64,000 nucleotides of DNA from Ceratotherium simum simum (GCF_000283155.1 NW_004454173.1:1945438-2009437); one strand, 5' to 3'. Shown: positions 35,760 to 48,681, counted from the first letter of the stretch. A program made the numbers and translations. The notes: generated from the sequence alone by a model not told the origin.

Positions 35760-35955
35760 AAGGGAAGAGAGCCAACATGTATTGAACACTGAGGACATAC
35801 TGGAGGTGAGGGGAGGTGTAATGGCCACTTTACAGACAAGGAATACTGAGCCCCAAATTCAGTTAACTCTAAATGCCACTTGGTGAGAAGAGAGTAAAGC
35901 TGAGATTCAAATCTGATTTTCTGGTTTGGTTGCTTGTTGTACATCAAAGCCCATA
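35760..35955 (-). repeat. MIR SINE, antisense
   Basis: 'gccaacatgtattgaacact' (35772), 'cactttacagacaaggaata' (35825) and 'agctgagattcaaatctgat' (35898) match antisense MIR. Confidence 0.7.
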
Positions 35956-35959
35956 CTGT

Positions 35960-36830
35960 TTTATGTCACAAAGCATAATTATAACATAGTCACCCTTCTC
36001 CTTAGGAGAGCTCTTAGGAGACTAGTAAAAAACTGACTCCTAGATATCAGCTGCTTGACTTGCTATAGTTAGTTCTCATGTAAGCATGTCCTATTTTCAA
36101 TAAATTGCAAAACTCCTGATGTTCAGAGACCAAGTGCATCTCAAAATTCTCCTGTGAGTTACAGAAAATAGAACTCAAATTTAGTCTATCAAATATAGAA
36201 AGCGAGGGTTTCAGGTAAGAAAAGATAGTGTTTTCCTTGGAGTGGAAATGCACAGGCGGTGAGGACAGAGTCACAACTTGAAAACTATTTAGTCCTTCCT
36301 AGAAAGTTGTTTTCCAGTACAAGAAATGCTGCTTTCAAGCACAAGAATTCCGTGAGCTTCCTGAAAATAAACCAAAAATAAATAATAAAAACCACCTCGT
36401 GCCTCAGAGCCCATTCCTGCTCTGCTCCCTTAGCATTTCCTCTCCTCCTGTCACACTGGCTTCCATTCCCTCCCCATGGAATCCCAGGTCTCACTCAGCA
36501 AGGCTCAGGGTTTACAAGGCCTCCAGGAGCCTGGCGGCCTCCACACACTTCCTGGTCCCCACCCACCACCCCCAGATCTTCCAAGTTCCTTGCTTTCTGT
36601 CCTGGAGCTAAGCCCCCTTAGAGAACTCGCAGGAGGTAAGGCGTTTTCTTTTCAGCCCCAGAAGGTCTCTGTTTCTTCGCAAGTAAGACGCCCACTGTAG
36701 TTTATAAGTTACCTATAACCAATGAGTGCAGGAAAGAGTAAGCGTCTTTTTTGTTCATTTTGCTTGTTTTTATTTAGAGTATTCGATCATATCTGCTCAT
36801 ACTCAAGTGTAGCAGACTTTGTTGGTTATT
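35960..36830. other. Unassigned sequence
   Basis: Pyrimidine-rich, moderately GC-rich DNA at 36.4-36.7 kb. No gene was recognised. Confidence 0.4.
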
Positions 36831-36840
36831 TACCCAGAAT

Positions 36841-37375
36841 TTGGCATCACCGAAGAGAGGTGCCAAATATCTGGTTGTTTGATATCTGGATGTTTTTTCC
36901 ACCAGGATCCCCTTTGGGCAATCGACACACTACACACAGCCTTGTGCTGTGTTAAACTAGTCGTGCTAATCCCATTCCCCTTGCTAGGAACTGGTTTTTG
37001 CAGTGAGCATTTGCTGCAATTCTGGCCAATGAGATGAGAGAAGTCTGCTGGCAGGAGAGGGGAAAGTCTGAGAAAGGTTTCCTTGCTCATAAAAAGAGAC
37101 ACCTAGGAGGAAGCAGCCTCTTTTTCCTCTAGGTCAGATAACTGGAAGCATCCTAACCATCTTGCAACCATAAAGGGAATCAGTCTGAGGACAGAGCTGA
37201 CATGCTCAACGTGGCAGAGCAAGAAGATGGAAAGAACCCGGGCCCTTTGAATTTACCAACCCTGGAGCTGCCTGTCTACAGGACTTCTTACATGAAGTAA
37301 GAATTTTTTCTCATTGTTTAAGTCATTTTGAGTCAGGCTTTCTTTGTACTTGAAAATGACCTAGTCCATTGGAGA
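36841..37375 (+). repeat. Old interspersed repeat of unresolved class, copy 1
   Basis: This sequence shares an ordered set of words with 45090-45475: 'tctggccaatgagatgagag' (37022) versus 'tctggccaataaaatgtgag', then 'agaagtctgctgg' versus 'aggaagtctgctgg', 'gaaagaacccgggcc' versus 'gaaacgaacctgggtt', 'ggacttctta', and 'attgtttaagtcatttt' versus 'attgtttaagccgttt'. It is therefore a dispersed repeat family, probably an ancient LTR or DNA transposon; I cannot name it. The left boundary is uncertain. Confidence 0.6.
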
Positions 37376-37379
37376 AGTG

Positions 37380-39690
37380 ATGAGCAGGACAACAAGCTTA
37401 TTAGTGTGAGAGATCAAGAAGCCAGGCATGGGAAGATTTAACAAGAAAGAAGCTTTCATTGTCAAGGCAGTAGCAATTCCGGGTGCAGTATAATGTCTGT
37501 CACTTGAATTTGTCTTCTGATCCAACTACCCATTGGATTTGGGGATCATGAATAAATATTGAAAGAACAATTCATTTAAAAAAAATTCCATAAGCAGCAT
37601 CCTCCCCCCTCCCTCCAGACCCCCTTTGACAGAATGTGTCATAGAGGAAGATTCTTCCCTAGTTTAAAACCAAACATCTTACAGCTCGGGAAGCTCTAGG
37701 GCTTCACTGCTTCACTGCAGTGAGAGATACTGGTGCTCAGCAGATACCCGCAAGAGATGGTGCTGCAGGTGCAAGCAGCAGTGGTGTTTATGGAGCCTGG
37801 AGGGCTGGACGAGGTGGAAGAAGTCCCCCACCCCACCCTGTGGCAGATGTGGTGTCCAGCAGTGCAGCACCAGAACCTGTCAGGAGACCACGGTGCCCAG
37901 TGGTTCACAGCACTGCCCAGCAGGATGGGTGCGGTTTGCTTGTGAGCACACATGAGACTCTCTCTGGGGACTCCCAGAGGTACTTAGGAGAATATTGCTG
38001 GAAGCTGGGAAACAAGGACCCTGCACCAACAGGTGGGAACAAAGGCAAGGGAAATTTGAGTGTTCACTGCTTTTAGCACTTCATCCATATCCACAGGTGG
38101 CTAAGGAGAAAGCTTTCATGGACCATTAGGAAGGGAGCTAGCACAATATTTTGATGGCATTTCCAGCAAAGTAATCAATCAGAAGTTTAGATAGAGTATG
38201 GAACTGCCCTTTTTGAGTAATTTTGCTTTGTTTGTCCAAGCAGGATCATAATCAAGAAGATAGATAAAGGTAACATATTGAGAGGACAAGAGTTTACTAA
38301 CCAGATCAGCCTTCAGATAAATCTGGTAACAGAAACCATTGCCTGAAACTTTACTTAACATTTTTGATCAGATAAACAGGGAAGCATTATGGAGATTCAA
38401 GCACAGAGGATTTTAAGTTGTAGAAATTTGGGATGATTGACCTGTGACTATACAACTAGAAGAATTAAGCCTCCCAAGATTCACTCAGAATCTATACTGA
38501 ACCAATATCCTGAGTAATTATGTTCCCAAATCTGCTTTCATTGCTGGTTCTAACCCAGGGCATGGGGAGAGGGGTGGCTTCAAAGACCCAAGGTCATGAT
38601 AAGCAGCGTACCACCTCTCTTACTTGGCCTTGATAGACCTTACCAAAAGAGAAAGTGGAAAGTCAAAACTCATATCTGCCTAAACCGGGAACAGAGAGGG
38701 CTGGTTTCCAACAATCAAGAATCCACTGAACAGAGCAAGGAGCAAGCAACATGAAGTCATCAAGATGAGAATTCAGAATGGTCTGAGGTGACAAAAAATG
38801 GGTGACAGAATTAGCGCCACTTTCTATCTTAATCTTTTTACCTTCCTAAATCTCGTAAAATAAAATTATATTCAGGGCCACTCAGTGAAAGGCTGAGGTA
38901 AATAGGAAATGGTTACTATTGTCATTTTGAAAATGTCCATTCTGAAAAATAGAGCAGGGAGGCAGGCACTAATTACGGCATGGTCTAGTGCAAGCTTATA
39001 TTTGTAAGTTAATTTTAAAAAGGGGAATTCCTTTAAGTGCCTACAGTTATCCCCAAAGGAGTGTTCTAATCCCTGGGGCTGGCTTATAGGGAGTGAGGCT
39101 TGCACCAGGGTTAGGTTCCAGAGGCTGAATGAGGATCAGGCAGGAACATTAGATTCCAGGGAGTAGGAGGCAGAGTCTGAATGAAAATATAGAACCATGT
39201 TCAAGAGAGCACGTGGGATCAAGCCAGAAAAGTCAAGTACAATGCAAGATCAAGGGGCTGGGTCCAGGCCAGGAGAAGGAAGAGAAGCCAGGAGAGTGAA
39301 GGAAGAAAGCGGGGGGAAGGTAGGACTCAACGTAGCAGAGTTCAGAAAGTTTACTGTGTACAAGATCAGGTGCCCAAAGCTTCTCCTACTGGGTCTGGCC
39401 ACATGGGCTTGAATGGTCAGCCTGGCTTAAAGGAATAGATAAGGATAAAATGGACTGACTCAAGGGAAAATAAATGCTAGAATAACTCTGCCCTTTCTAT
39501 CTCCACCTTCAACTATCTCAACTATCAATCTCACTTCTCATACACAAAATATATGTGGGCAAGTGATTTCCAAATGCAGACAGGCATCTTATAAACAAAT
39601 AACTTTTTTAAAGTATAATTTCAAACACAGTTTCAAATAAGTTGTAGGGGAGGTTCAAAAGAAGAAAAATCACTTCCAGTTAGGAAGAGA
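37380..39690. other. Unassigned sequence with a GC-richer patch at 37.7-38.0 kb
   Basis: Frames of 118 codons (37720-38076, plus), 70 codons (plus) and 85 codons (minus) overlap in the GC-richer patch, so none stands out as real. No repeat family was recognised. Confidence 0.4.
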
Positions 39691-39694
39691 AAGG

Positions 39695-39870
39695 AAGAAA
39701 ATATACTAATATTTTTGAGCACCTAATATGTGCTAGGCATGGATTCTCACCACAGCCCTCAAGTATTATTAGCCCCAATCTTTATGTGAGGAAACAAGAC
39801 TCAAGAGGTCCATGTCCAGAAAACCCAGCAGAGACAGATGCAAGGCCAGATCTGACTCCAAGCTTCCTCC
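39695..39870 (-). repeat. MIR SINE, antisense
   Basis: 'tttttgagcacctaatatgt' followed by 'gctaggcatgg' and 'tatgtgaggaaacaagactc' match antisense MIR. Confidence 0.7.
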
Positions 39871-39874
39871 TGAG

Positions 39875-41005
39875 AGGATCAGGAAAGTTTCATACCAGGG
39901 AAATGGCATGTGGTCTGAAGCTTGCACAATGGCCAGGAGAAGCTAAAAGCGAGTTGCCAGAGTTGAGCATTCCAGGAGAAGAGAACACAGTGAGCAAATA
40001 GAGAAATGTGGAAAATGCAAATATCGTCAGGAAAGACTGAGTTCGTTGGAAATGGGTGTGCAACAAGAAGAGCCACAGAAAAGAGAAGTGGAAGGATCAG
40101 AGTTGTGATCAGCGCCTGGAAATGCTTCCCCACAAATCCATGTGTCACCCTTGTGCTACTTATGTGTTCTACGGCCATTCTAAAGCGTCCCCTCAAGTAA
40201 ATCATTGCAGATCAAATTAAAGTTCATCCTAGCTTTCAGGGCAAGAATGAAGGCTCCTTAACTTGCCCCAAATCATACACAAGGACTCTCTTGGAGTCAG
40301 GAGAAGACTGGAAACAAAGGCTCAACCTGGCAAACACCCAGGGGAGACCTCCTTCTTGGGCTTTTATGGCGTGTTTTGTTTTCAAAGAATATTTGAGCTT
40401 CTGGAATATCACACTTATTTAAAATTCTATGATCTATAGTGATGAAACTCCTCAGTTCATCCCTGGAGCTCCCAGCCTGTCACATAAACTAGTGTTTTAC
40501 TTCTAGTTTATACCTTAGAGAGTCTAGAGACTACTGGAGCTTTTACACATGTCCCCGAGAGGGTCCCAGTGCTGCCGTCCCCCCACAGGCTTCCCCTGCA
40601 GTCTGTGCCTCTGACCTCCATGCTCATCTGTTTCCCATGATTCCTACTGGGCCCCAGGGCAGAGCAGTCTAACAGAGTACTGCATAATTCACTTTTATAG
40701 AACATCCTTCATGCGAGCTATCACAGGGAGCTAATCAAATGCTGATGAGAAAGGGTCTGCTACAGGATAAGATTTAAAGGGAGGAACTGATTTAGTGGCT
40801 CCGGGGGCAGAAAAGAAATTTCAGATAGATGGGTTAGGAGAAGTGAATGAACAACCCCCACTGTGGTCAACCATGGGTGGAGAGAAGTGGCCGAGTCTGG
40901 GGAAAGAATACATCGGGTGGGGAAGCAGCCGGCATTCAGAGACATTACGAATCCTTTCACCACCAAAGGTGATGTGGATTTCATTTAGGAAAGTAAGTGA
41001 ATCAT
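39875..41005. other. Unassigned sequence
   Basis: A weak antisense MIR-like stretch may lie near 40215-40310. No genes were recognised. Confidence 0.35.
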
Positions 41006-41009
41006 TAGA

Positions 41010-41680
41010 AAGCCTTCAGCTCCAAGGAACAGAAAACCCAACCCAAATTGACTTGAACAACAAGGAAATGTTATTATCTCACATAAGAAGTCCTAAGAGA
41101 GAGTGGCCTGGTTAATTTGGTTGCCCAACAATGTCATCAAAGTCCCAGACTTCTGCCCTCTTGCTCCTCTGAAGCCCTCAGTATGTCAGATTTGTCCTCC
41201 GAATTGCTATTCCCTGAGTCACGGGATGGCTGATGCAGTTCCAAGCATCACACCTAGATACAACAACATCCAGACACAATAGGAAGCAGCAGAATAAACA
41301 GAGGCTGTTTCTCCAGTGGATCCCCTTTGAAGAGGGAGGAAATCTTTCCCAGAAGCTCCCGGCAGACTTAGCCCTCATGTCTCTTTGTCCAGGAGTGGAG
41401 CCCAGTCTCTTTCTAAATCAAACACTAGGAAGAAGAACAGTATCATCATGATTGGTTCAGATCAATCAAGATTCACTTCTAAGTCATATAAGAGAAGGGT
41501 GGACCCCCAAATCAAGGCTTTGCCCACAAGGAAAAGAGAACAATAGTGACTGAGATGTCAACCCACTATGTCTCATACAAAAGTAATGCAAAATGGGCAT
41601 TGCCTCTGTTGACCCCTGGAGGAATAATACTTCTAATACATAATTACCTAACCGATTCAGATTAATTATTCACATGACTA
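41010..41680 (+). repeat. Ancient interspersed repeat, class unresolved
   Basis: 'aggaacagaaaacccaaccc' (41025-41044) then 'attgacttgaacaacaagga' and 'ttattatctcacata' resembles a common mammalian element of the 'cagaaacccaactcaaactggcttaa' type. The later 'gattggttcagatcaatcaa' may belong to it. I did not fix the family name. Confidence 0.45.
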
Positions 41681-41689
41681 TAGTGGGAA

Positions 41690-43490
41690 AAAACTCCAAT
41701 ACTGAGAAAGGAAATAGGAACTTCTAAGTATAAGGGCATATTAGGAAGAGGCAGTGGGGGGAGCTGAATTTTGGCCTAATTCTTGAGTGAAATCAAACAT
41801 AGTTAAAGATGGGAGGAAAGTCTGTTTGGGATAAAGGATTTCTGCTCTTGGCAGATGAGGCATGGGAAGGTAAAATTTTAATTCTGAATTAAAGAATATA
41901 ATGGTAGAGTCAGAGCCTTTTGAGAACAAGAATCTCCTGTTTCTGGAGTGGGGGGAGCAGCTGTGAAAGGGAGATATGCAAGAATGCATAGCCAAATATC
42001 AATCCAGGGACAAGCATATGAGAACTTCTGCAAAGTCCAAAGCAAAAGGTTGTATGAAACCCACAGGAATAGGAGGAAGACATTTGTGGTAAGTGTGGAA
42101 CCAACCTGAACTTTATGGGTTCTGATCTTCTTGCTGATCCTGAACCTTTGGGGATTTGAATTCATTCACTCTGGGAAAAATTCACCTTCCAAATACTAAG
42201 AAAAAAAAATTGGCTCCAAAGATTACTGAACACTAACTAGCTCTTAAGAAACCACAGAGGGATGAGTTAAGAGTAAATGAATCACAAACACGCAGATTAA
42301 ATTTCTCCTAAACTGCACCAGAGTTTAAAGGCCAAAGGAAAAAGCACTTGAGGCAAAAGACATTTCGGCTTTTGCAGAACCTAAAACATTTTTAATGACT
42401 TAGAATTCATTCATTTAACTTGAGATTCAGCTGAGTTCTTTCTTCCAAACCCGGTGTTCAGCCTGGCGATATATACACCCAGCTGCCATTCTAGATCCGC
42501 TTCACCTGAAAGAGGAAACTGTTTGTGTTGTTTTAATATTAACTACTCAATCCAGTGTGATCAAAGATAGCTGAGACAAATATCATGACAATGACAAAAT
42601 TATTATTCTAATGGCCTGTAGTACAAATTGTGGAACTCGAAGTTCTATACTCACTCTTGGGCAGAAGATTAACAACCCTAAGAAATGTGACATATAAAAT
42701 AAAGCCATCTCTTCTAAAAACTTTACGTCTCAAATGCTAGTGAGTCTACAGCAGGAATCCTTGTGTCATTCAACCACTTGTGGAAAGTTATTATTGAGTG
42801 TGCACTAGGTAATAGGTACCACAAGGGATAAATGGTAAGGATGTAAAATTATCTATTTCTTTATCAGTTTACTTCTTGTTCTGGACAAACATCACTTGGT
42901 AATTGGCTCAATGTATTATGCCACTAAGGTCTCTTTCATCCCCTCTCCTTCCTCCTCTTTGGAGTAGGTGAGCATCCCCTATAAGTCTGTTTTCTTTTGT
43001 CTTCTTCCTTTTACCTCTCAGCCGCTCCCATATCAGACTCTCTTTCTCAGATATACACACATCCTTCCTTATAATAGATGCTCAAACACTGTGAAGTTGA
43101 AATATCATTAATCCTCCACTTCTCCACCAGCTCCTCTACACTTTGCCTGCCTACCTCACACAAGCTCCTTCTGCTCTCACTCTGATCTGCTCAAAATAGT
43201 GTATAACTAACCTTGATTAAGTACTCCTCATGGTGTGGCTTGATCTAGGTGTAGAATTTAGAATATTTGAATGAGAGTAGAGATTCCACAACTTTTGGGC
43301 AACTGTCCATGAATATGATACCTTGAAAGTAAAATTGAGGTAAGTTTTGCATTCAAAATTATACTCCCTTGGAACATAGAGTGCAGACAGTCTGTGCTAA
43401 ACTATAGTTTTGTGATAAACCTCCCAATAAAACTCAAACAGTAGTTATACCATAGAGGTGTCTGTATATATTTCACTTTGGTTGAACACA
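41690..43490. other. Unassigned sequence
   Basis: A short antisense L2/MIR word may lie at 42788-42835 ('tattattgagtgtgcactag'). Frames of 84-95 codons at 41.7-42.2 kb minus overlap each other and look random. Confidence 0.4.
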
Positions 43491-43494
43491 TTTT

Positions 43495-43695
43495 ATATCA
43501 CAGATACTACATGCTTGCATCTCGCAAGGACCCAATGCGATAGGTATTATTACTACCTCCATTTTACAAACAAGGAGTCTGAATTTCAGAGAAATTAAGT
43601 AACGTGCCCAAGGTTACACTGCTAGGAAGTGGCAGAGGCAGAATTTGAAGAGGTCTGTAGGAGCCCAGGCCTGATCTGTTACCCGGCACTTCTCT
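43495..43695 (-). repeat. MIR SINE, antisense
   Basis: 'gcgataggtattattactac' (43537), 'ctccattttacaaacaagga' (43557), 'aagtaacgtgcccaaggtta' (43597), and 'tgctaggaagtggcagaggc' (43620) give a well-preserved antisense MIR. Confidence 0.85.
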
Positions 43696-43699
43696 CTGG

Positions 43700-45080
43700 G
43701 TCCAGTGGAACTGAGAGGGTGTGCTGGAGTTCTTGGCTGAGATTAGAATGTGAGAGCTAGAATTTTGTTTTGTTAGCCTTAATTCAGTTAAGGGGAAGGA
43801 ATGACACTTCAGGGGAAAGAACTCAAGTTGGGTTTTGTTTTGTTTTGTTTCCAATTAAATTATATTTTATAAGAATCCCTGATGAAACCAGAAGGGAAAA
43901 AAATCTTGCTTCTCCTCTCTCCTTCAAACAAGTACCTAAAATGTCACTCCTAATTCCTGACTTGAGGAGACGACTTATGTAAAGACTATTAGAGTGGCCC
44001 CTCCTGTTAAAGGGAAAACCTGACAAGTGCGTTGGGCTCGTCCTGCTTCAGCACAGACTTCCCCACAGCAGGAGAGGCTTACCACATCCAGTGAGGAAAG
44101 ATCACAGATCTTGGATTTTAGTTTGGATGTGCGTTTGGAGAAAGAAACAGGAAAGGAGTACATGACTGACAAAGGAGAAGACAACTGGTGAACCTATTTT
44201 CATTGCACAGATGCACTTTCTCTGGGAGCCAAAATAAAGCATTCATCTCCTCTGTCCCTTTTGTAGAAGACTCAAAATAGTCAATGGATTTCCACTCCTT
44301 TGAGCTATTTCCTTTCCCCTCCCTCTACCCATCCCCCCAACCCCAAAATAAAACTTTTTTCCCTCAGCCAAAAAAATTTCTGGTCACCACAACAACAAGC
44401 AGATTCACAAAGCAAATGAGTAATTTGGAATGTGACAAGTATCTCATCTGACTCACAGAAAGAAAAAAGAAAAGGTGGCTGTTGCCAAAATGGAAACACT
44501 TTCTGGAAAGCTCTTGAAAATATTCCTAAAATCTCAAATTGGGCAAGTGAATATACCCTGAGGAAAACTTGGAGTTTCCCAAAATATAAACAAGGTAAAA
44601 TTTTAAAAAGTGTTAAAATGATGGAAATAAAAATGCTGATGCATCTATATAAATTAACTTCTTTCCTTTTCTAATGTTGGATTTTAACACTTAAGCTACT
44701 GCTTCAGAACTCCCTGCCAGGCAGGGGTAGTGATGGCCCCAGAATTTCCACATGCAGGGGCTCATTGGAGACCATCTGTATGTGAGGAGAGGTTGGGAAC
44801 TTGAAGGTTATCTAGCAGCTCACGCATTTTACTTAGCACAACTGTTGGCAGTAGGAGACTTGGCGAGTGAGCTAATGAAGATTATGGGGAAACTAATAAA
44901 CCCCATACACATTCCAGGCCACAGTAGTAAACACTGCCGGTTGTCTACCCAGCATCCATTCCTCCTTTCTTTCTTCCTGACAGAACCCTAATTTTGATCA
45001 GTTAATCACTAATCCTCCATACAGCCATGTTCCTTAGGGAAACTTGGTCCAGGACTGAACCCAACTGGTCTTAAATAATC
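43700..45080. other. Unassigned sequence with a short TTTTG repeat
   Basis: A (TTTTG)n tract sits at about 43833-43851. No gene or family was recognised elsewhere. Confidence 0.4.
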
Positions 45081-45089
45081 CAATGTGCT

Positions 45090-45475
45090 TTTTCTGGAAT
45101 GTTTTAGGAATAAACCTACCACCTAACTCTGGCCAATAAAATGTGAGGAAGTCTGCTGGAGGATTCTAGAAAGTATTTCCTCACTCCTGAGCAAGAGAGT
45201 CCTCTACCATGACCACTGACCTGAGTGAATGCGACTCCTGGCACTGCTGCAGCCATCTTGCTGCCAGCCTGAGGATTCAGTCAACCTAGGGGCTGGCTGA
45301 TGATGGAGATGAAACGAACCTGGGTTATTGATAACATCACTGAGCCTCTGAAGCAACACACCCAAGAGACTACCCTTCCTCTGGACTTCTTAAAATGTGA
45401 AGCAATAAATCTCTGCATTGTTTAAGCCGTTTGACTCAGGGTTTTCTGACGCTTGCAGCCAAAAGCAACCTAACG
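45090..45475 (+). repeat. Old interspersed repeat of unresolved class, copy 2
   Basis: This is the same family as 36.84-37.37 kb, by the ordered shared words listed there. It also ends with 'cttgcagccaaaagcaacct' (45453-45472), which resembles the closing phrase of a common ancient mammalian repeat. It is on the same strand as copy 1 and about 8 kb away. Confidence 0.6.
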
Positions 45476-45479
45476 GATC

Positions 45480-46150
45480 TAGCCGCTCCCCGTCCCCCAC
45501 CCCACTTGACACAGACACTGGCTTAGAGGCTACAGGAGCTTCGAGATGTCCATCCAGAATTCAGAGACAGGAGCCATAGACCCATCTCTACGTAAGACCT
45601 AAGACCTGCTCATTCAGGAAAGGCTGTGGAATGTCACACTGCCTTTACATGGAACACCCATTTTGGTTAAATTTGCCAGTGTTGTTTTCCTGTTGATACT
45701 GTATCAAAACTTCAATAACAAAAAATCTAATATTATTGTTATAGAAATAGGTACTTACTCTCTCCAGTTCCAAACTGAAATGTTTCATCATCTTTTTGAG
45801 ATGTTTGTTATTCACATGCCTCAGAGTACTTAGAGTAGGGAAATTACAAAAGGCAATGGAGAGAAAGAGAAATTACAAAAGGCAGAATCAATGAGAGCAG
45901 CTGGCTCCTGCGTTAAAAGAAAACTGATATAATAGGAGTAACTGGAGGGATATTTTTTAAAATACTGAATTTTTTTTTATTTTGTATTTCCACGTATATG
46001 ACTTCTCCTCAGTAAGGCTAAAGTATCCACCCGATATATTGTGGTGAAGTAGGGTTGTTTTGGCAGAAAACTAAAGAGAATAAGAGTTAATATTCAACTT
46101 TTAACTTTCAGAATAGGACTCCAAAATAAGACAATGGGTTTGTAAGTCAT
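45480..46150. other. Unassigned sequence with a local direct repeat
   Basis: A 16-nt word 'gaaattacaaaaggca' occurs at 45840-45855 and again at 45869-45884 (period 29). Nothing else was recognised. Confidence 0.45.
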
Positions 46151-46159
46151 AGTTCATTG

Positions 46160-46680
46160 AGAGAGGATTTTTTAAATTAATGTTTTATTGTAAAATATTT
46201 TAAACATACAGAAAAGAAGAGATAATATTATAAACACCTTTACATCTATAACCGAAATAAAAATTCTTAACATTTTTCTCTATTTGCTTTGGATCCTTTT
46301 TTAACAAAACATAACAGATAGCTCCCCAAGCCCAGTCCTCTCTGCTCTTATCAGTAGACCCTTTCCCTGAATGTTTGTATTCTTTTACCATACATGAGTA
46401 TATCCACACCAATAGGTGTTATTTACACATTACATAAATCGCATCATAGTGTGCAATTTCAAGTGAAATCTTCAAATTTCTTTAATTCACTAATCATTAT
46501 CCCTCTGAGATTAATATGATAGATTAATTGATAGATGTAGGTATTTTCATTCAATTTATCAGCTTTACAACATATTCTAATTTACTCATTCTCCTATTGG
46601 TGGACAATTAGATTATTTTCAATTTTTCATTATTCAAACAATGCTGCAATAAACATTTTTTGCCTCCTTCTAAACATTTG
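46160..46680. repeat. Old L1M-type fragment
   Basis: 'aatattttaaacatacagaa' (46194), 'attctcctattggtggacaa' (46588), and 'aacaatgctgcaataaacat' (46637-46656) follow the order of an old L1 3' segment common in mammals. Orientation was not fixed. Confidence 0.6.
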
Positions 46681-46689
46681 TGAGGGTTT

Positions 46690-47800
46690 CCCTTTGACGT
46701 TTAGATTCAATCATTTGAAATTGCCAGTATTCAACCATTTTGACATACAAAATGACAAATTCATATGGCTCAACTTATATACCTAGAAATGAAAATACCA
46801 GGTCATTAGGGTATAAACATCTTCAACTCAACGAGCTACAGCCAAATTTTGAGAGACAGTTTTCTAAAATTCTTTTGTAGTCAACATCCAAGTCTTGAAT
46901 ACTCAGTTTACAGAGTTTATTCCATAGAGAAAATAGGTCTTCTACCTATTAGAGAGAGAAGGATAGGACAAACCTAGAAGTTTCCATGTAGCTATGTCAT
47001 CTATAAAACCTTAGAGATGATGCTGTGCTGCAGTTCAAACCCTCAAGTTTTCACTGTTCCCCAAGGCTAAGACATCATGGATGACTGAAAAAATTTAGTA
47101 CATTATTCTGGGAGATCTGTTCAATGAAGTTTGAGCTTCTCTTTAAGGAGCAGCCCAAGGCGATATTTGGAACTGCAAATTATCTAAAATTAAAATAGCC
47201 ATAGCTTCACTTGTAGCCCTCTTTTCTTAACTAGAACCAGAAAAGATGGATGGGGGTGAGAGAGAGGTGAAGGAATGTGTAGGGATTCTTATATCAGTTC
47301 AATTTCTGAACCCAAAGAATAAAAGTCCGTTTCTTAACACATGATAAGAGAGGCTGACGTTTGCTTTCTCAAGTGTATATGCTAATCCTATACGTGACTT
47401 GGTAATTACACTCTGGAGGTCTCCACTGGAAATTATCATGGAACTTGTACTCTTATAATAAATACACACCACTCGCCTTGTAAACACTATTGACAGTGCA
47501 TGCAGCTTACCATATCATTAAAATGCCAACTAGTTATCAAATATGATATCTGGATGCTTGAAGCTCATTTTTAATGATTGGAAATGCCTTGACCACCCTC
47601 CACCAATGAATATTGCCCCAATAAACACAATGCACAGACTTGGATCCTTGTGGAATACTTTAAACATTTTACTTCATTCTGGAGTCTAAGGAATTCTAAC
47701 AAATTTTTAAGGAAAATTCCTTAGAAATTTCTTTTTCTGGATGACTGACATTTGGGAATTTTCTTTATGGCCTCACTAAGTTTTATCTGCCTTGCATAGA
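46690..47800. other. Unassigned AT-rich DNA
   Basis: No gene or repeat family was recognised. Confidence 0.4.
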
Positions 47801-47814
47801 TAAATTATGGGATT

Positions 47815-48110
47815 ATATTTAATATATCTGTATTTTGCTACAGTAACAAACAACCTCAATATATCAATGGCTTACAACAAATATATCTCTCTGGCTCATG
47901 TTTCACGAGAGCTGTGGGTTGGCTACAGCTCTTCTGGTCTCTTCTCAGGTGCACACCCACTCATCTCCATTGGCCAGAACATGTCACACAATCAACTCAA
48001 AGTCATGAATAAGGCAAGCATACTGGAGGCAGGGGCAAATCACACCACAGGTAGAGGGACATAGAATCCTATTACAGGGAGAGAGTGAATTGTGGTGAAT
48101 AATCCAGTAT
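47815..48110 (+). repeat. Ancient interspersed repeat, class unresolved
   Basis: 'ttgctacagtaacaaacaac' (47834) then 'atggcttacaacaaatat', 'gagctgtgggttggctacag' (47910), and 'ccattggccagaacatgtca' (47969) match a familiar old mammalian repeat ('gctgcgtaacaaaccactcc... gtgggttggctgggc'). I cannot assign the family name. Confidence 0.45.
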
Positions 48111-48493
48111 ACCACAAAGGTTCTCAAAGTTCCTTTGGCCAATGATAGAAAAGGAAAAAAATACAATATAAATCAGTGCTCATTAACAAAAAATTGTACT
48201 TTGAAGTCACGTCAATTTGACATATTCTAAGTAGTAAATACTACAAGGCCCTAAGGAGGAAGTCAGGGGTCACTGAAAGTTTTTACTCCAGTTCTCCCAT
48301 TTGATTCACTATTTGCTTTTCCAATAGCTAAAGAGTATGATCAAAAGATAACAGATATGCTCTTTAATAGCATAAAGTATATGGTTCTTCCCCTGCTCAA
48401 ACATTTTTTCGTGCTCTCTTCTGGACTTGCCTTCAAAGGTATTGTCTCTTTCTCATGAATGGTCTGACTGGAAAAAAAAAAATGTTCATTCTT

Positions 48494-48512
48494 GGAAGGT
48501 GGGATTGGATAT
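48494..48512. repeat. Left target-site duplication of an L1 insertion
   Basis: The sequence here (starting 'ggaaggtggg') recurs with two or three differences at 48682-48701 ('tgaaaggtgg...'), flanking the L1 fragment. This is the signature of target-primed insertion. Confidence 0.7.
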
Positions 48513-48681
48513 TTTTTTTCAGTGATTTTATTGAGGTCATAATGGTTTACAACACTGTGTAATTTCCGGTGTACATTATAATTTATAAGTTTCTGTATAG
48601 ACTGCATCGTGCTCACCACTAATAGTCTAATTTTTATCCATCACTATATATATGTGCCCCTTTACCCCTTTCGCCCACCCT
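48513..48681 (-). mobile_element. 5'-truncated L1 insertion, antisense
   Basis: On the plus strand the copy starts with a T-rich run, that is, the A tail on the minus strand, followed by 'ttttattgaggtcataatgg' (48524-48543), 'gtttctgtatagactgcatc' (48589) and 'tgtgcccctttacccctttc' (48653). This agrees with the 3' end of lineage-specific L1s of laurasiatherians. Only about 170 bp was copied. The near-matching flanks imply a true retrotransposition event of moderate age. Confidence 0.75.

Noticed and set aside
37696..38076. Overlapping frames on both strands in a GC-richer patch
   Set aside because: Three frames are open at once, and none shows a recognisable protein or splice context.
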